Shown: positions 42,943 to 52,073, counted from the first letter of the stretch. The stretch: 64,000 nucleotides of DNA from Cyanobacteriota bacterium erpe_2018_sw_21hr_WHONDRS-SW48-000092_B_bin.40 (GCA_030917395.1 JAUPUU010000180.1:1-64000), one strand, 5' to 3'. Notes: generated from the letters alone by a model not told the origin. Made by a program: numbers and translations.

Positions 42943-44712
42943 TTAGCTACTCTTGAGCAAACCCACAAGATAGTGGGATAGCTCATCCCAGCTGGCTGGC
43001 TGACTGCGAAACGCAATGTAGCCATCAGGACGAATCAAATAGAGACACTCCGAACTAGCACCATAAACATTGTGCAGTTCCCGCTCAGCATCAAGCAACA
43101 GAGACTTAAACTTCGGCATTTTCGGTGTTTTAGCTAGAGCTGGCACAATTACATGAACATCGATTAGGTCTTTGTAGTGCTCTTCTACATTTTTCTCAAT
43201 GGCGCCGAACTGCAAGTAGCCCGGTTCTGAATTAACAAAGCCATCAAAGAGCAATAACTGAAACTTAGTGGAAGCCATTTGCAGAGCCAACCTTGTGCTT
43301 TTGCCATTGGTGGTTTGACATGGCCCATCAACGACCCGGTCACCGGCCACAGGCCCACGGGTAAACTCCATCCACGACTTAAAACCAGGGCGTTCGCCCA
43401 CTTCGCCATGGCCAGTAAAGCGCAAAATACCGCTGTCCACAGCTTTGAGGGCTCGCTCAAGGGGGCGATGAGCCTCGGCGGAAAGTGAACTCTGACGATA
43501 GCTGATACCAGTTAAGCTACCAGCTCTAAGTATGCGCTGCTGCACCACTTCTTGCGCTGACAAAAAGGACATCATACGATCACGCACATTTTTAGCCAAA
43601 GGGTTACGCAGAGTAACAGCCTTGGTGGCCATATCAGTGCCTTTCAAAACGGCCTGACCAACGGTATGACGCTCTTCGTGATAAGTATCAAGCAAGCGCT
43701 CATTATCAGCAGCCAAGTCATTTAAAGCCAGGTGCAATTTCCATGACAAGTTCATAGCATCTTGCATACCGGTGTTCATACCAACTCCACCCACAGGGCT
43801 GTGGATATGAGCGGCGTCACCAGCGAGAAAGACTCGGCCCTGGCGGTAAGAAGTGACGCAGCGTCGATTGATTTTGAACCAGCTCAGCCAATGGGGATCC
43901 GAAATTGTCAGAGGCTTTTGCTCAGGACTATCTAGCTGTTGATTAAGGCGAGTCTTAACTAGCTCAACTACTTCTTCAAACTTGAGTTCACTAGCGGCAT
44001 CAACACTAGAATCAGGCGTCATATCGAAAATTAGCCTGTAGCGGCCCCCACCAAAGGGAAAGAAGGTGACCAGGCCGCTTTCAGAAAAGTAAATATAGGC
44101 CTCATCTTCAAGCATTGAGATCTGACTTCCCGTATCAACTGCTACGTCAGCGGCACCAAACACTTCCTCATAAGCAACCCCTTCAAAAGTCAATCCAAGG
44201 CCATGGCGAGCAGCACTATGGGCACCGTCGCAGCCAACCAAATAGCGACATTTAACAATCTCAGGCTCGCTCTGACCTTCACATTTGAGAGTCGCTACTA
44301 CCTCTTCACCATTCTGGCAAAGGCTGACCAACTCTTTGCTGCGTTCAATATTTACACCATTACCAGCAAGATTATCAGCCAGAATCTCCTCAGTTTTACT
44401 CTGGGGAATAGCCAAAATAAATTTATAGAATGACTCAATTTCATCGGTGTTTAGATGAACAATGCGTTTGTTTTGACTGTAGATATTGCTACCGCGAATG
44501 GGCATGCCATGAGCAAGGAAAGGCTCAACCAGAGACATGTTTTCAAACATTTCTAAATTACGGGCGTGCACCACAATGGCTTTTGAAATTGTGGTGGCAG
44601 CATCAGCCTTGTCGATTATGCGAAAGTTAACACCACGCCGGCGCAAGTCATTGGCGAGAGTGAGCCCGGTGGGGCCAGCACCAACAATCAAAACATCAAC
44701 TATATCTGCCAC
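42943..44712 (-). CDS. FAD-dependent aromatic-ring monooxygenase (UbiH/PheA/TfdB type)
   Basis: This is a 589-residue protein from GTG 44712; a TTG at 44724 is an alternative, and a GGGGG tract favours the GTG. The FAD-binding motif is VLIVGAGPTGLTLANDLRRR near the N-terminus. The DG motif is YLVGCDGAHSAARHGLG near 160, and the second FAD motif is VFLAGDAAHIHSPVGGVGMN near 300. The C-terminal 150 residues look like the thioredoxin-fold tail of phenol hydroxylase-type enzymes. It probably hydroxylates an aromatic compound with NAD(P)H and oxygen. The substrate is unknown. The DUF1493 gene downstream is a possible partner. Confidence 0.88.
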   Translation of the reverse strand: MADIVDVLIVGAGPTGLTLANDLRRRGVNFRIIDKADAATTISKAIVVHARNLEMFENMSLVEPFLAHGMPIRGSNIYSQNKRIVHLNTDEIESFYKFILAIPQSKTEEILADNLAGNGVNIERSKELVSLCQNGEEVVATLKCEGQSEPEIVKCRYLVGCDGAHSAARHGLGLTFEGVAYEEVFGAADVAVDTGSQISMLEDEAYIYFSESGLVTFFPFGGGRYRLIFDMTPDSSVDAASELKFEEVVELVKTRLNQQLDSPEQKPLTISDPHWLSWFKINRRCVTSYRQGRVFLAGDAAHIHSPVGGVGMNTGMQDAMNLSWKLHLALNDLAADNERLLDTYHEERHTVGQAVLKGTDMATKAVTLRNPLAKNVRDRMMSFLSAQEVVQQRILRAGSLTGISYRQSSLSAEAHRPLERALKAVDSGILRFTGHGEVGERPGFKSWMEFTRGPVAGDRVVDGPCQTTNGKSTRLALQMASTKFQLLLFDGFVNSEPGYLQFGAIEKNVEEHYKDLIDVHVIVPALAKTPKMPKFKSLLLDAERELHNVYGASSECLYLIRPDGYIAFRSQPASWDELSHYLVGLLKSS

Positions 44713-44839
44713 TGGAGCCCCCAAGAAAGAATTGCCAGTATTTTACAGCAGTTGCCGAAGCAATTAGCTAGAAGGGTTGCCACATGGCAGCAGGTAACAT
44801 ACGATAGATTGGTAAGAGTCTATATGTAAGGTCTTAACC

Positions 44840-45772
44840 ATGGCATCCGACAATACCGAAAAGCCTCACCGTCCAATGCGTGCCCTTGTGCTACCCGGCG
44901 GCGGCGGCAGAGGAGCTTATCAAGTTGGTGTTACCAAGGCCTTCAAAGAAGCCGGAATAGAATTCGATCTCGCCTTTGGCACAAGCATCGGCGGCATCAA
45001 TGCCAGCCTTTATGCTCAGGGAAATCAAACTCGTCTAGAAGAGCTGTGGTGTTCAATACGTAGCAAAGATGTATTCAGCCTGCCCTCAGCTCACCAGATC
45101 GGTCGCCTGGTGCTCGGACACAAGCTTGGCCTGCTTGATACTTCCCCCTTAGAAGAACTCTTACGGCGCGAACTAAATTTGCAGAAGTTGAAATCGAGCA
45201 CGACAAAAGTTGGCTGGTGTACCACTGATTTGTGCAGCCTAGAGACCAGACTGATCACCATTGATGACATTATGTCTACCAATGAGCTAATCGACGTATT
45301 AATGGCGACATCAGCTCTGCCCATGGCTTTTCCACCCCGGCACATTCATGGTCAGGGCCTCTGGATTGACGGCGGCCTAGTGCGCAATACGCCAATGGAA
45401 ACGGCAATACATCTTGGCGCTGATGAAGTCTATATGGTGCTCCTGCATCCAGAACGCATCAACGTTTGCCCCGTTAATATGTTTGAAGTATTGGTGCGCT
45501 GCCTCGATATAGTCTTAGATGCTTCTGCCCGCAAAGAAGTGCAAGCGGCAGAACTCTACAACCGGCTGATTGACGCTAATTCAGTCGAATCGAGAGGGCG
45601 CAAAAAAGTAAAAATTAGAGTATTCCAGCCCAAGCACGGCGTCAATGTTACCTTGCTAGAGATTGACCCCGAGCGCTCACGCCGCCTCATAAGACAAGGC
45701 TACGACGACGCTCGCGAGCAACTCGCCCAGATCTTCAGAGAAGAAGCTGAAGTTAAAGCCCTTTCTAACTAG
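44840..45772 (+). CDS. Patatin-like phospholipase
   Basis: This is a 310-residue serine acyl hydrolase. The oxyanion motif is [13 protein letters not shown] near residue 20. The nucleophile Ser lies in [16 protein letters not shown] near residue 49, and the catalytic Asp in [10 protein letters not shown] near residue 177. It probably cleaves acyl chains from lipids. There is no signal peptide, so it acts in the cytoplasm or at the inner membrane face. It is divergent from the FAD hydroxylase. Its stop codon lies in the first copy of a 15-base tandem duplication. Confidence 0.92.
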   Translation: MASDNTEKPHRPMRALVLPGGGGRGAYQVGVTKAFKEAGIEFDLAFGTSIGGINASLYAQGNQTRLEELWCSIRSKDVFSLPSAHQIGRLVLGHKLGLLDTSPLEELLRRELNLQKLKSSTTKVGWCTTDLCSLETRLITIDDIMSTNELIDVLMATSALPMAFPPRHIHGQGLWIDGGLVRNTPMETAIHLGADEVYMVLLHPERINVCPVNMFEVLVRCLDIVLDASARKEVQAAELYNRLIDANSVESRGRKKVKIRVFQPKHGVNVTLLEIDPERSRRLIRQGYDDAREQLAQIFREEAEVKALSN

Positions 45773-45792
45773 TACTTTTCTAACTAGTACTT
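45763..45792. repeat. 15-base tandem duplication spanning two convergent stop codons
   Basis: TTCTAACTAGTACTT occurs twice in direct succession (45763-45777 and 45778-45792). The first copy holds the TAG of the patatin gene (45770-45772). The second holds the TAG of the minus-strand flavin reductase gene (45784-45786). Confidence 0.95.
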
Positions 45793-46293
45793 GAAGCCAT
45801 CTTTGCGCAAGTGAGTCATCGGTTCATCTTGACCGTTGAGCAGCTCGCCATCGATTACTTCACCAACCACTAACACATGATCACCAACTTCAGTGACTGA
45901 TTGCACTTTCAGGTCGATGTAAGAGACAGCCTCAGCAAAGACCGGGCCGGCAGACAGTGAACCTTCGAGAGAACCGGCAAGAGATTCTTTGAGAGCAAGA
46001 CCGGCAAATTTCTCGTCGTTATGCGGCTTGGCAAAAGCTTTAAAGATATCCATGTTGCGGTTCGAGAGCACATTGATAGTAAATCTATCACCCACGTTCA
46101 TGGCTCTAAGAATATCGCGCTGCTTATTCACCGATACCACCAGCGATGGCGGCTCAAAACCAGCTTGGGTAATCCAGGTAGCCAGCATACCGTCTTTCTT
46201 TCCAGCAACATCAACAGTGACGATATAAACACCACTGGCCAAACGACCAATTGCTGGACCAATTTTTTCTTTCGATGGGGCTGCCGAGCTCAT
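45784..46293 (-). CDS. Flavin reductase-like FMN-binding protein
   Basis: This is a 169-residue protein. AIGRLASGVYIVTVDVAGKK near residue 13 and MLATWITQAGFEPPSLVVSV near residue 36 match the split-barrel flavin reductase domain, in the form also found at the end of cyanobacterial flavodiiron proteins. DRFTINVLSNRN near 68 and DHVLVVGEVIDGELL near 138 also fit. It likely binds FMN and uses NAD(P)H to reduce flavin. GAGGAGG lies 5 bases before the ATG. It follows yvcK by 26 bases on the same strand. Confidence 0.9.
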   Translation of the reverse strand: MSSAAPSKEKIGPAIGRLASGVYIVTVDVAGKKDGMLATWITQAGFEPPSLVVSVNKQRDILRAMNVGDRFTINVLSNRNMDIFKAFAKPHNDEKFAGLALKESLAGSLEGSLSAGPVFAEAVSYIDLKVQSVTEVGDHVLVVGEVIDGELLNGQDEPMTHLRKDGFKY

Positions 46294-46319
46294 AAAACCT
46301 CCTCAATGGGAAATAGCAA

Positions 46320-47768
46320 TTATAATTTGCGGCCGAGTTTGGCCAGGGGAGCTTCAGGAACAGTGGCACCTGCGGTTGGCGGACCAGAGTTACCACTGGG
46401 TGGCTTAGGAGTGGCAAGCTTACGCTTAACCTTATAACTGAAGAACTGCATGATTACTTCAGCCAGCTTAGCTGGATCGTGATGGCTGGCGGCCTCTTCA
46501 CTGACCAACATCTTACGAAACGGCATCACACCAAGTTCTTTTAAGCGCTCGGGGTCGAAACGCACAGGCTTAGAACCTGAAGGCAATACCGGAGCAGCCT
46601 TGCCATAGTCGTTGACCAGTACCCCTTGCATCAGCCGACCAGCAGCCCCAGGGGGGGTCTTAGAATGACTGAGCAAAACTTCCACATGGTCACCCACTGA
46701 ATAATCAGTGGTCTCACCCGGCTGAGTCATTACGTTGCATACATAGATTTTCTTGGCCCGTGAATTGCGCACGGCATCGGCAATTCCAGGCACAATCAAA
46801 TTAGGAACAACTGAAGTGTAAAGGCTACCGGGGCCAAGCACAATTAACTCAGCTTCCATAATTGCCGCTACCGCTTCAGGCACTGCCACCGGTTCGGCCG
46901 GTTCGCTGAAGAGGCGCTTAATGCGCTTGTTAGGAGCGGCAGCACCTTCTTCGGTTATGTGAGACTCACCTCTAACTATGCTGCCATCTTCAAACTCTGC
47001 CATCAGAGTCAAACTATCAAGGGTCGAAGGCAAAACCTGACCACAACTATTGAGTACCCGACTAGCAGTGCGCACCGCCTGGATCATGTCGCCATGGGTA
47101 ACGGCACAAACCGCCGTAATAAAAAGGTTGCCGAAACTGTGGCCCTCTAAGCCTTCCCCCGACTCGAAACGATAGCGGAAAAGTTCGGTAACTAACTTAT
47201 CTTCATCAGCTAGGGCAGTAATGCAGTTGCGAATATCACCAGGAGGCAGCACTCCAAGCTCCTCTCGCAAACGTCCCGAGCTACCGCCATCATCACCAAC
47301 CGTGACAATGGCTGTGATGTTATAAGTATGTTTTTTCAGGCCGCGCAAGAGATTTGATAAACCTGTGCCACCACCTATGACCACAACTTTCGGGCCGCGA
47401 CCAAATTTACGGGCGCGGTAGAGCATGTCGGGTATAGATTCGCGCTCGGGCAAATAAGCGCCCAACACAAGTTGCGTAATGCGCACGATTGAAACGAATA
47501 CAGCTACTGAACCAGCCGTAATTAAAATAATGGCGTTGAGCTGCTTGTGCATCACTGAAGCAATTTCGGCCACCACAGCCCGAATATCTTTCAAAGCCCA
47601 GATGATCAAACGAAACATCTTGTCGACTGGGTGCACATCGAGCAAGGTCAAAACACCAAATACGATGGCAATAATAGCCAAAATCACAATACCCAGATAG
47701 CGCTTCAGACCTGGCAACATCCAGCTCTGGAAACGATAATCTAGCGATTTCTTTGGCTTCTTGGGCAC
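46320..47768 (-). CDS. YvcK/CofD-family gluconeogenesis factor with membrane N-terminus
   Basis: This is a 482-residue protein. Residues 15-100 hold two membrane helices (YLGIVILAIIAIVFGVLTLL, AIILITAGSVAVFVSIVRIT), which most YvcK proteins lack. The catalytic-like domain begins VVVIGGGTGLSNLLRGLKKH near residue 130, then TVGDDGGSSGRLREELGVLP and PGDIRNCI. YvcK proteins bind UDP-N-acetylglucosamine and affect cell-wall synthesis and carbon use. The start is GTG 47768, directly after the TGA of the RapZ-type gene, so translation is coupled. Confidence 0.92.
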   Translation of the reverse strand: MPKKPKKSLDYRFQSWMLPGLKRYLGIVILAIIAIVFGVLTLLDVHPVDKMFRLIIWALKDIRAVVAEIASVMHKQLNAIILITAGSVAVFVSIVRITQLVLGAYLPERESIPDMLYRARKFGRGPKVVVIGGGTGLSNLLRGLKKHTYNITAIVTVGDDGGSSGRLREELGVLPPGDIRNCITALADEDKLVTELFRYRFESGEGLEGHSFGNLFITAVCAVTHGDMIQAVRTASRVLNSCGQVLPSTLDSLTLMAEFEDGSIVRGESHITEEGAAAPNKRIKRLFSEPAEPVAVPEAVAAIMEAELIVLGPGSLYTSVVPNLIVPGIADAVRNSRAKKIYVCNVMTQPGETTDYSVGDHVEVLLSHSKTPPGAAGRLMQGVLVNDYGKAAPVLPSGSKPVRFDPERLKELGVMPFRKMLVSEEAASHHDPAKLAEVIMQFFSYKVKRKLATPKPPSGNSGPPTAGATVPEAPLAKLGRKL

Positions 47769-48230
47769 TCAGCCCCCTTCTTGAAGAGCGAGTGATTCCT
47801 CGCCATGAGAAGTATTTGTTAGTTGATCGAGCTCGCGATGAGAAAGGGATACTCTATATTGAGGATAACTCTCTTGGAGAAACTTAGCCACTTCCTCAGC
47901 CACAGCCACTGATCTATGCTGGCCACCGGTGCAGCCTAAGGCAATAGTAAAGCTATCCACATTAGCTTGATTGTGAAACATTGCCGGTATCACATGCGAC
48001 ACCAGAGCCTTGAGATTGCCCATAAATTCTTGAGCCGAGCTCTGCTCCATAACATAATCTCTGACCGGCTGATCTCGGCCAGTTAAGGGCCTCAACTCTT
48101 CCACCCAGAAAGGATTCTTCAAAAAGCGCACATCCATAATCACATTGGCTTGAGGTGGATCACCGTTTTTAAAGCCGAAGGATAAAACGTTAACCGAATG
48201 ATTTGCTTGCGTTTGCTTGTTGGCGTTCAT
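47769..48230 (-). CDS. Stand-alone RapZ C-terminal domain protein
   Basis: This is a 153-residue protein. It matches only the C-terminal half of RapZ/YvcJ. VLSFGFKNGDPPQANVIMDV leads to RFLKNPFWVEELRPLTGRD, and then comes the signature IALGCTGGQHRSVAVAEEVA near residue 100. The N-terminal P-loop kinase domain is missing. In E. coli the C-terminal domain alone binds the small RNA partner. The neighbour yvcK is the usual partner gene of full-length rapZ. The ATG overlaps the upstream gene's stop (ATGA). Confidence 0.88.
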   Translation of the reverse strand: MNANKQTQANHSVNVLSFGFKNGDPPQANVIMDVRFLKNPFWVEELRPLTGRDQPVRDYVMEQSSAQEFMGNLKALVSHVIPAMFHNQANVDSFTIALGCTGGQHRSVAVAEEVAKFLQESYPQYRVSLSHRELDQLTNTSHGEESLALQEGG

Positions 48231-48574
48231 TTTAGTAGTTTCTTTTGACTGCTCTCTAGCTTCATGCTTTCAAAAGTAGGCAAGGTCTCAGTCCATTCAA
48301 CCAGCCTGTGCTTGTGCAGTATCACATTATCCGCCACCGCCGAGCAAGCGGCAAATTGATAAGTACCAAGATTAACGGAAAATATGGCGAAGCCACAAAA
48401 GCGACAGGTCAAAGGCTTACCATGGTCGTCAAAGGCTGGCTTCAAGTCGAGGTCAGGAAAGCTTTTATTCAAACTCTGTATGTACTTTGACGTGTCCTGA
48501 CGCAAAACCACCCGAGCAGTTAAGCGAGAGAGATGCTTCAAACCGCCGATATTCTCGCGCAGGCTCCAAAACAT
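48227..48574 (-). CDS. Protein of unknown function
   Basis: This is a 115-residue protein between def and the RapZ-type gene. Features are LTCRFCGFAIFSVNLGTYQF near residue 55, with a CxxC that could bind metal together with a later Cys and His (residues about 77-88), and a basic N-terminus. There is no signal peptide. It starts 3 bases after the def stop and overlaps the next gene by 4. It may be a small zinc-binding accessory of the RapZ/YvcK unit, by context only. Confidence 0.55.
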   Translation of the reverse strand: MFWSLRENIGGLKHLSRLTARVVLRQDTSKYIQSLNKSFPDLDLKPAFDDHGKPLTCRFCGFAIFSVNLGTYQFAACSAVADNVILHKHRLVEWTETLPTFESMKLESSQKKLLK

Positions 48575-48577
48575 TGC

Positions 48578-49174
48578 TTAAAGCGCTACTGGCTGATTGG
48601 CTGTTTGAGTGAGAGAAATAGTGTGTGCCTCTTTCTCCAGCTCCAATTCTCTTTCTAGCTCGGCCACGTCGCCTTCGCGGAAACCAGCTTTGGTCATCTC
48701 TAAATCGGCCTTCAACTGAGATACAGCCCGATCTATGAAGAGTTCACCATCAAGGTGATCAATTTCATGCTGAATTGCCCGGGAGAGCAAATTGCCGTCG
48801 GCTGTCAGCTTAAGGGTTTGACCCTTGAGATTCTGAAACTTGACTACAACTTTGCTAGCGCGCTTAACCTCAAAGAAGACATCGGGAAAGCTGAGACAGC
48901 CTTCTTGGCCGGTCATTTCGCCATCTCGTTCAATGATTTCAGGATTGATAAAAACTATCGGCCGAGGGGTCTCTTCTTCACCGCTGACGTCAATCACCAT
49001 CAGGCGCTTAGAAACGCCAACCTGCGGGGCCGCCAGGCCTACGCCATCGTTCTCGTACATAGTGTCGAGCATATCTTGTGCAAGTTTGCGCACCGAAGAA
49101 TCAAAAATTGTGATCTTTTTGGCCTTAGCCTTGAGCACTGCATCAGGGTAGTATCTAATCTTCAGTAATGACAT
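48578..49174 (-). CDS. def: Peptide deformylase
   Basis: This 198-residue metalloenzyme removes the formyl group from new proteins. The three motifs are GVGLAAPQVG near residue 45, EGCLSFP near 92 and QHEIDHLDGELFIDR near 135. They hold the metal-binding Cys and two His and the catalytic Glu. The Phe in EGCLSFP replaces the more common Ile or Val. The C-terminal 30 residues are a Glu-rich tail. GAGG lies 8 bases before the ATG. It heads the operon with the RapZ-type and YvcK-type genes. Confidence 0.96.
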   Translation of the reverse strand: MSLLKIRYYPDAVLKAKAKKITIFDSSVRKLAQDMLDTMYENDGVGLAAPQVGVSKRLMVIDVSGEEETPRPIVFINPEIIERDGEMTGQEGCLSFPDVFFEVKRASKVVVKFQNLKGQTLKLTADGNLLSRAIQHEIDHLDGELFIDRAVSQLKADLEMTKAGFREGDVAELERELELEKEAHTISLTQTANQPVAL

Positions 49175-49305
49175 GATTGCTGCCTCTTATGAAAACCGGC
49201 CTCCATTGCCGAATTTCTAATATGTACTAAATCTCTCACACCCGATTGCACGGGGCTCTTAGCCGATATTATCACACCATAGCTTAGTTTTTGTAGACTA
49301 TTTAG

Positions 49306-50406
49306 ATGCCTCTAACACCACTCTACACATATTTCACCCAAATAGCCTCCTCTAACTCGGCAGAAAGGTTAGGCGCCAGCAGGCTGTTGCGACTTATTTT
49401 AGCCTTCAACCTATCCTCGGCCTTACCGGCTCTAGCCCAGGGAGATTGGGGTTATGAAGACAAAACAACTGCAAGTCCAGATAAAGCCGCCCTTAGCCTC
49501 CCAGCGCTGCCTGCCGCCAAGCAGTCAGCGACAGAAAAAGCGAAAGTGCCAGCTAAAATTCTTGTTCCAACTAAAGATGTAGCTCCAGCCAAGGCGGCAG
49601 TCTTAAAAAAACCTCAGGTTGAGGCAAGCGGGCCCATAGTTACCCTCGACGACAGCCGCTGCTGGCTTGAACTCTTTGCTCTCTGCGCTTCAAGCAGCAA
49701 CGAAGACGACCGTAAAGAAGTTCTAGAACTGGCCACGCTGTCGCTGGACCAGAAAAACCGCCTCGGCAAGCTGGTGGAAAGTAAATTAAAGGCGCCAAAC
49801 AACAATTGGGTCGGCGTGGCTGCGGTATGGAAACCTTTGCGACCACGAATATTGCAAGAGATGGACGTCAAAGAGAGCTATCGTCTGCTCTTTCGCGCTT
49901 TGATTCGGCACCATTTGAGCAAGGTCCAAGAATCTTCGCCCGATATAGAACTCTTACAAGACTTACTTGGCGCAGTGCGAATAGCTGATCCCGGTCCGCC
50001 GGTGCTGACCGAAGATGCCGTTAATGCCTACTCAGACATGACCTGTTTTCTCTACCAGAAGCGCAAGCCAGACCGCTCAGTCGATGGTGACGATAATCGC
50101 CAGACATTTGCTCTGGTAATAAAAGACCGCTTTGTCCGCGCTCCTAACCTGGCTGCAAAAACAGCCATGACCAACTTTGATTTGACCTGGGCCTGCTTCC
50201 GTTGCCGGTTTCTTGATGTCAGTGCCGATCAGCAAGAAAAGCTCAGTGCTTTAATGGCCTCAGGTGATAGCAAAAGCAGCGCCCAACTAAAAGCAGAGCT
50301 GGTCAGCCCGACAATGCTCAAGATTTTTGCCCTTGGACCCTGGAGCGAAAAAGCTAAAGAATTGAAAGAAGAGCACGCCAAAGCAGAGAAATTAGAGATT
50401 AAATAG
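49306..50406 (+). CDS. Secreted protein of unknown function
   Basis: This is a 366-residue protein. The N-terminal 45 residues contain a hydrophobic segment (RLLRLILAFNLSSALPALAQ) that looks like a signal peptide. A linker rich in Lys, Pro and Ala follows to about residue 108. The remainder is helical and charged, without recognised motifs. The ATG has no clear ribosome-binding site, and a GATATTATC sequence lies about 35 bases upstream, so a short or leaderless mRNA is possible. The gene overlaps the convergent ubiA-type gene by 8 bases. Confidence 0.65.
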   Translation: MPLTPLYTYFTQIASSNSAERLGASRLLRLILAFNLSSALPALAQGDWGYEDKTTASPDKAALSLPALPAAKQSATEKAKVPAKILVPTKDVAPAKAAVLKKPQVEASGPIVTLDDSRCWLELFALCASSSNEDDRKEVLELATLSLDQKNRLGKLVESKLKAPNNNWVGVAAVWKPLRPRILQEMDVKESYRLLFRALIRHHLSKVQESSPDIELLQDLLGAVRIADPGPPVLTEDAVNAYSDMTCFLYQKRKPDRSVDGDDNRQTFALVIKDRFVRAPNLAAKTAMTNFDLTWACFRCRFLDVSADQQEKLSALMASGDSKSSAQLKAELVSPTMLKIFALGPWSEKAKELKEEHAKAEKLEIK

Positions 50407-51349
50407 GCAGCCGCCAAGAATCGATAGTATGAACCAGCGAGGCTGCCAGCTTAGGCAACCAGCCATAGACTACCGACATGCAGGCGAGAAGCCACAGTAT
50501 GATGGTATTTTGAATTGGTCGATCTTTCAGTAAGACCTCTTCTGGGCTGCCAGTATTGTTGTCTCGCACCGAGAGCACCTGGTAGCGCAAAATGCCATAG
50601 AGCACCATTGGTAATGTCACCATCATCCACTGACCATACTGCGATTGAAAACTATAAAAGGCATAGGCCGTAATTAGGCTGGGCACAATAGCCGCTTCCA
50701 TGCGATCGAGCAGCTCAATCGAATATTTCCCCAGGACTTGGCGGTGACTACTCGCCTCTGCGCCCAAGCTGCGAATTTCCTGACGGCGCTTTTCTAGAGC
50801 AAGAAACAAGGCTCCAAGTGAAGTACAGAGCAAGAACCAGGCAGAAAGGGGGACATGAGCAGCAGCACCACCAGCCAAAGCACGCAAAACAAACCCAGCG
50901 GCGATACAAAACACGTCAAGGATGATGCGTTGCTTCAATTTCAAAATATAGGCTGCCTGTAGCAACAAATAAGCAAGCAAGACAAGACTCAGAGCTGGCC
51001 TAGTCAAATAAGCAACGACAAAACTGGCAAGCAGCGACAGAGAGGCAACTATTACGGCCGTTCTGATAGTGACCAAATTAGCGGCAATAGGACGTTTGCA
51101 TTTAGTCGGGTGCTTACGATCGGCGTCAACATCAATTAGGTCGTTAAAGACGTAAACAGAGCCCGAAATTAAACAAAGAGCTACAACACACATCGAAGCA
51201 TGCAACAGAGCATCGCCATCAAGCATCCGCCCAGCAAACAATATTGGGGCAAAGGCAATTAAATTCTTAGTCCACTGCCTGGGCCTCAGCAACTTTATCA
51301 ATATCGCTAGATTTAGAGGAGCAGCCGCAGAGGCCTGACTTGAATTCAT
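50399..51349 (-). CDS. UbiA-family prenyltransferase, decaprenyl-phosphate phosphoribosyltransferase-like
   Basis: This is a 316-residue membrane enzyme with about eight helices. LLRPRQWTKNLIAFAPILFA near residue 19 and VFNDLIDVDADRKHPTKCKR followed by PIA near residue 67 are the UbiA motifs, in the form seen in enzymes that join phosphoribose to decaprenyl phosphate. FVLRALAGGAAAHVPLSAWF and LEKRRQEI near residue 190 also fit. Such enzymes supply arabinose donors for cell-wall glycans. No partner epimerase gene is in this window. No clear ribosome-binding site is seen; a TATAAT-like stretch just before the ATG may mean a leaderless mRNA. Confidence 0.85.
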   Translation of the reverse strand: MNSSQASAAAPLNLAILIKLLRPRQWTKNLIAFAPILFAGRMLDGDALLHASMCVVALCLISGSVYVFNDLIDVDADRKHPTKCKRPIAANLVTIRTAVIVASLSLLASFVVAYLTRPALSLVLLAYLLLQAAYILKLKQRIILDVFCIAAGFVLRALAGGAAAHVPLSAWFLLCTSLGALFLALEKRRQEIRSLGAEASSHRQVLGKYSIELLDRMEAAIVPSLITAYAFYSFQSQYGQWMMVTLPMVLYGILRYQVLSVRDNNTGSPEEVLLKDRPIQNTIILWLLACMSVVYGWLPKLAASLVHTIDSWRLPI

Positions 51350-51396
51350 ACTTATATTATGCCCTGACGCCCTGCAACTTCACAGCGGAGAAACCT

Positions 51397-51972
51397 TCAC
51401 TTCAGTTGCAAACCAAGCCCGGATATTGCAACAAATACCTGCTCAGCGCGTGCGGCAAATTTTTGATTGGCAACTCCAAGAAGGTCGCGATAACTACGCG
51501 CCAAATTGTTATCAGGCACAATACCAGAACCAACTTCATTGGTGACAACAATAAAGCTCAAATCGTCGCGCTCAAAAATTGCAGCCAAAAGATCATCAAC
51601 TTCGCTCAGAATATTTTCTTCTAGCTCTTTGCGCACTCCACTGCTTTCAATTGTGTAAGGAATTGAGAGCAAAAGATTAGAGACAAAAAGCGAGAGACAA
51701 TCAATCAAGCAAAGAGTTCTGGGGGCACTGACCACTAGCTTCTTAATAGCTTTAGCCAGCAACAAAGGCTCTTCTATGGTTTGCCAATCTGGCGATCGTC
51801 TCTCAACATGCATCTCAATACGCTCGACCACTTCGGCATCCGAGGCAATCTTCCCCATAGTTGCAAAGTAGACCACCGGTAATTCACTTTTTTGCGCCAT
51901 AGTCTCGGCCAAAAACGATTTACCGGACCGGGCACCGCCGGTAATGAGAGTCAATTTTGCCAAATTTTGCAT
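51397..51972 (-). CDS. cobU: Adenosylcobinamide kinase / adenosylcobinamide-phosphate guanylyltransferase
   Basis: This is a 191-residue enzyme of cobalamin assembly and salvage. The P-loop is TLITGGARSGKSFLAETMAQ near residue 9. VERIEMHVERRSPDWQTIEE near residue 50 carries the guanylylated His region. VTNEVGSGIVPDNNLARSYR near residue 142 and the C-terminal QVFVAISGLGLQLK are family signatures. The length is normal. GGAG lies 9 bases before the ATG. No other cob gene is in the window. Confidence 0.94.
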   Translation of the reverse strand: MQNLAKLTLITGGARSGKSFLAETMAQKSELPVVYFATMGKIASDAEVVERIEMHVERRSPDWQTIEEPLLLAKAIKKLVVSAPRTLCLIDCLSLFVSNLLLSIPYTIESSGVRKELEENILSEVDDLLAAIFERDDLSFIVVTNEVGSGIVPDNNLARSYRDLLGVANQKFAARAEQVFVAISGLGLQLK

Positions 51973-52073
51973 TGCTGAATACTCCAGTCAAGCTGTTGCC
52001 ATAAGAGGCTAAAACCCTTAAGCTATCACAATCGATAAATAATTATGCCACTACTTGCAATACCTGTATAAAA

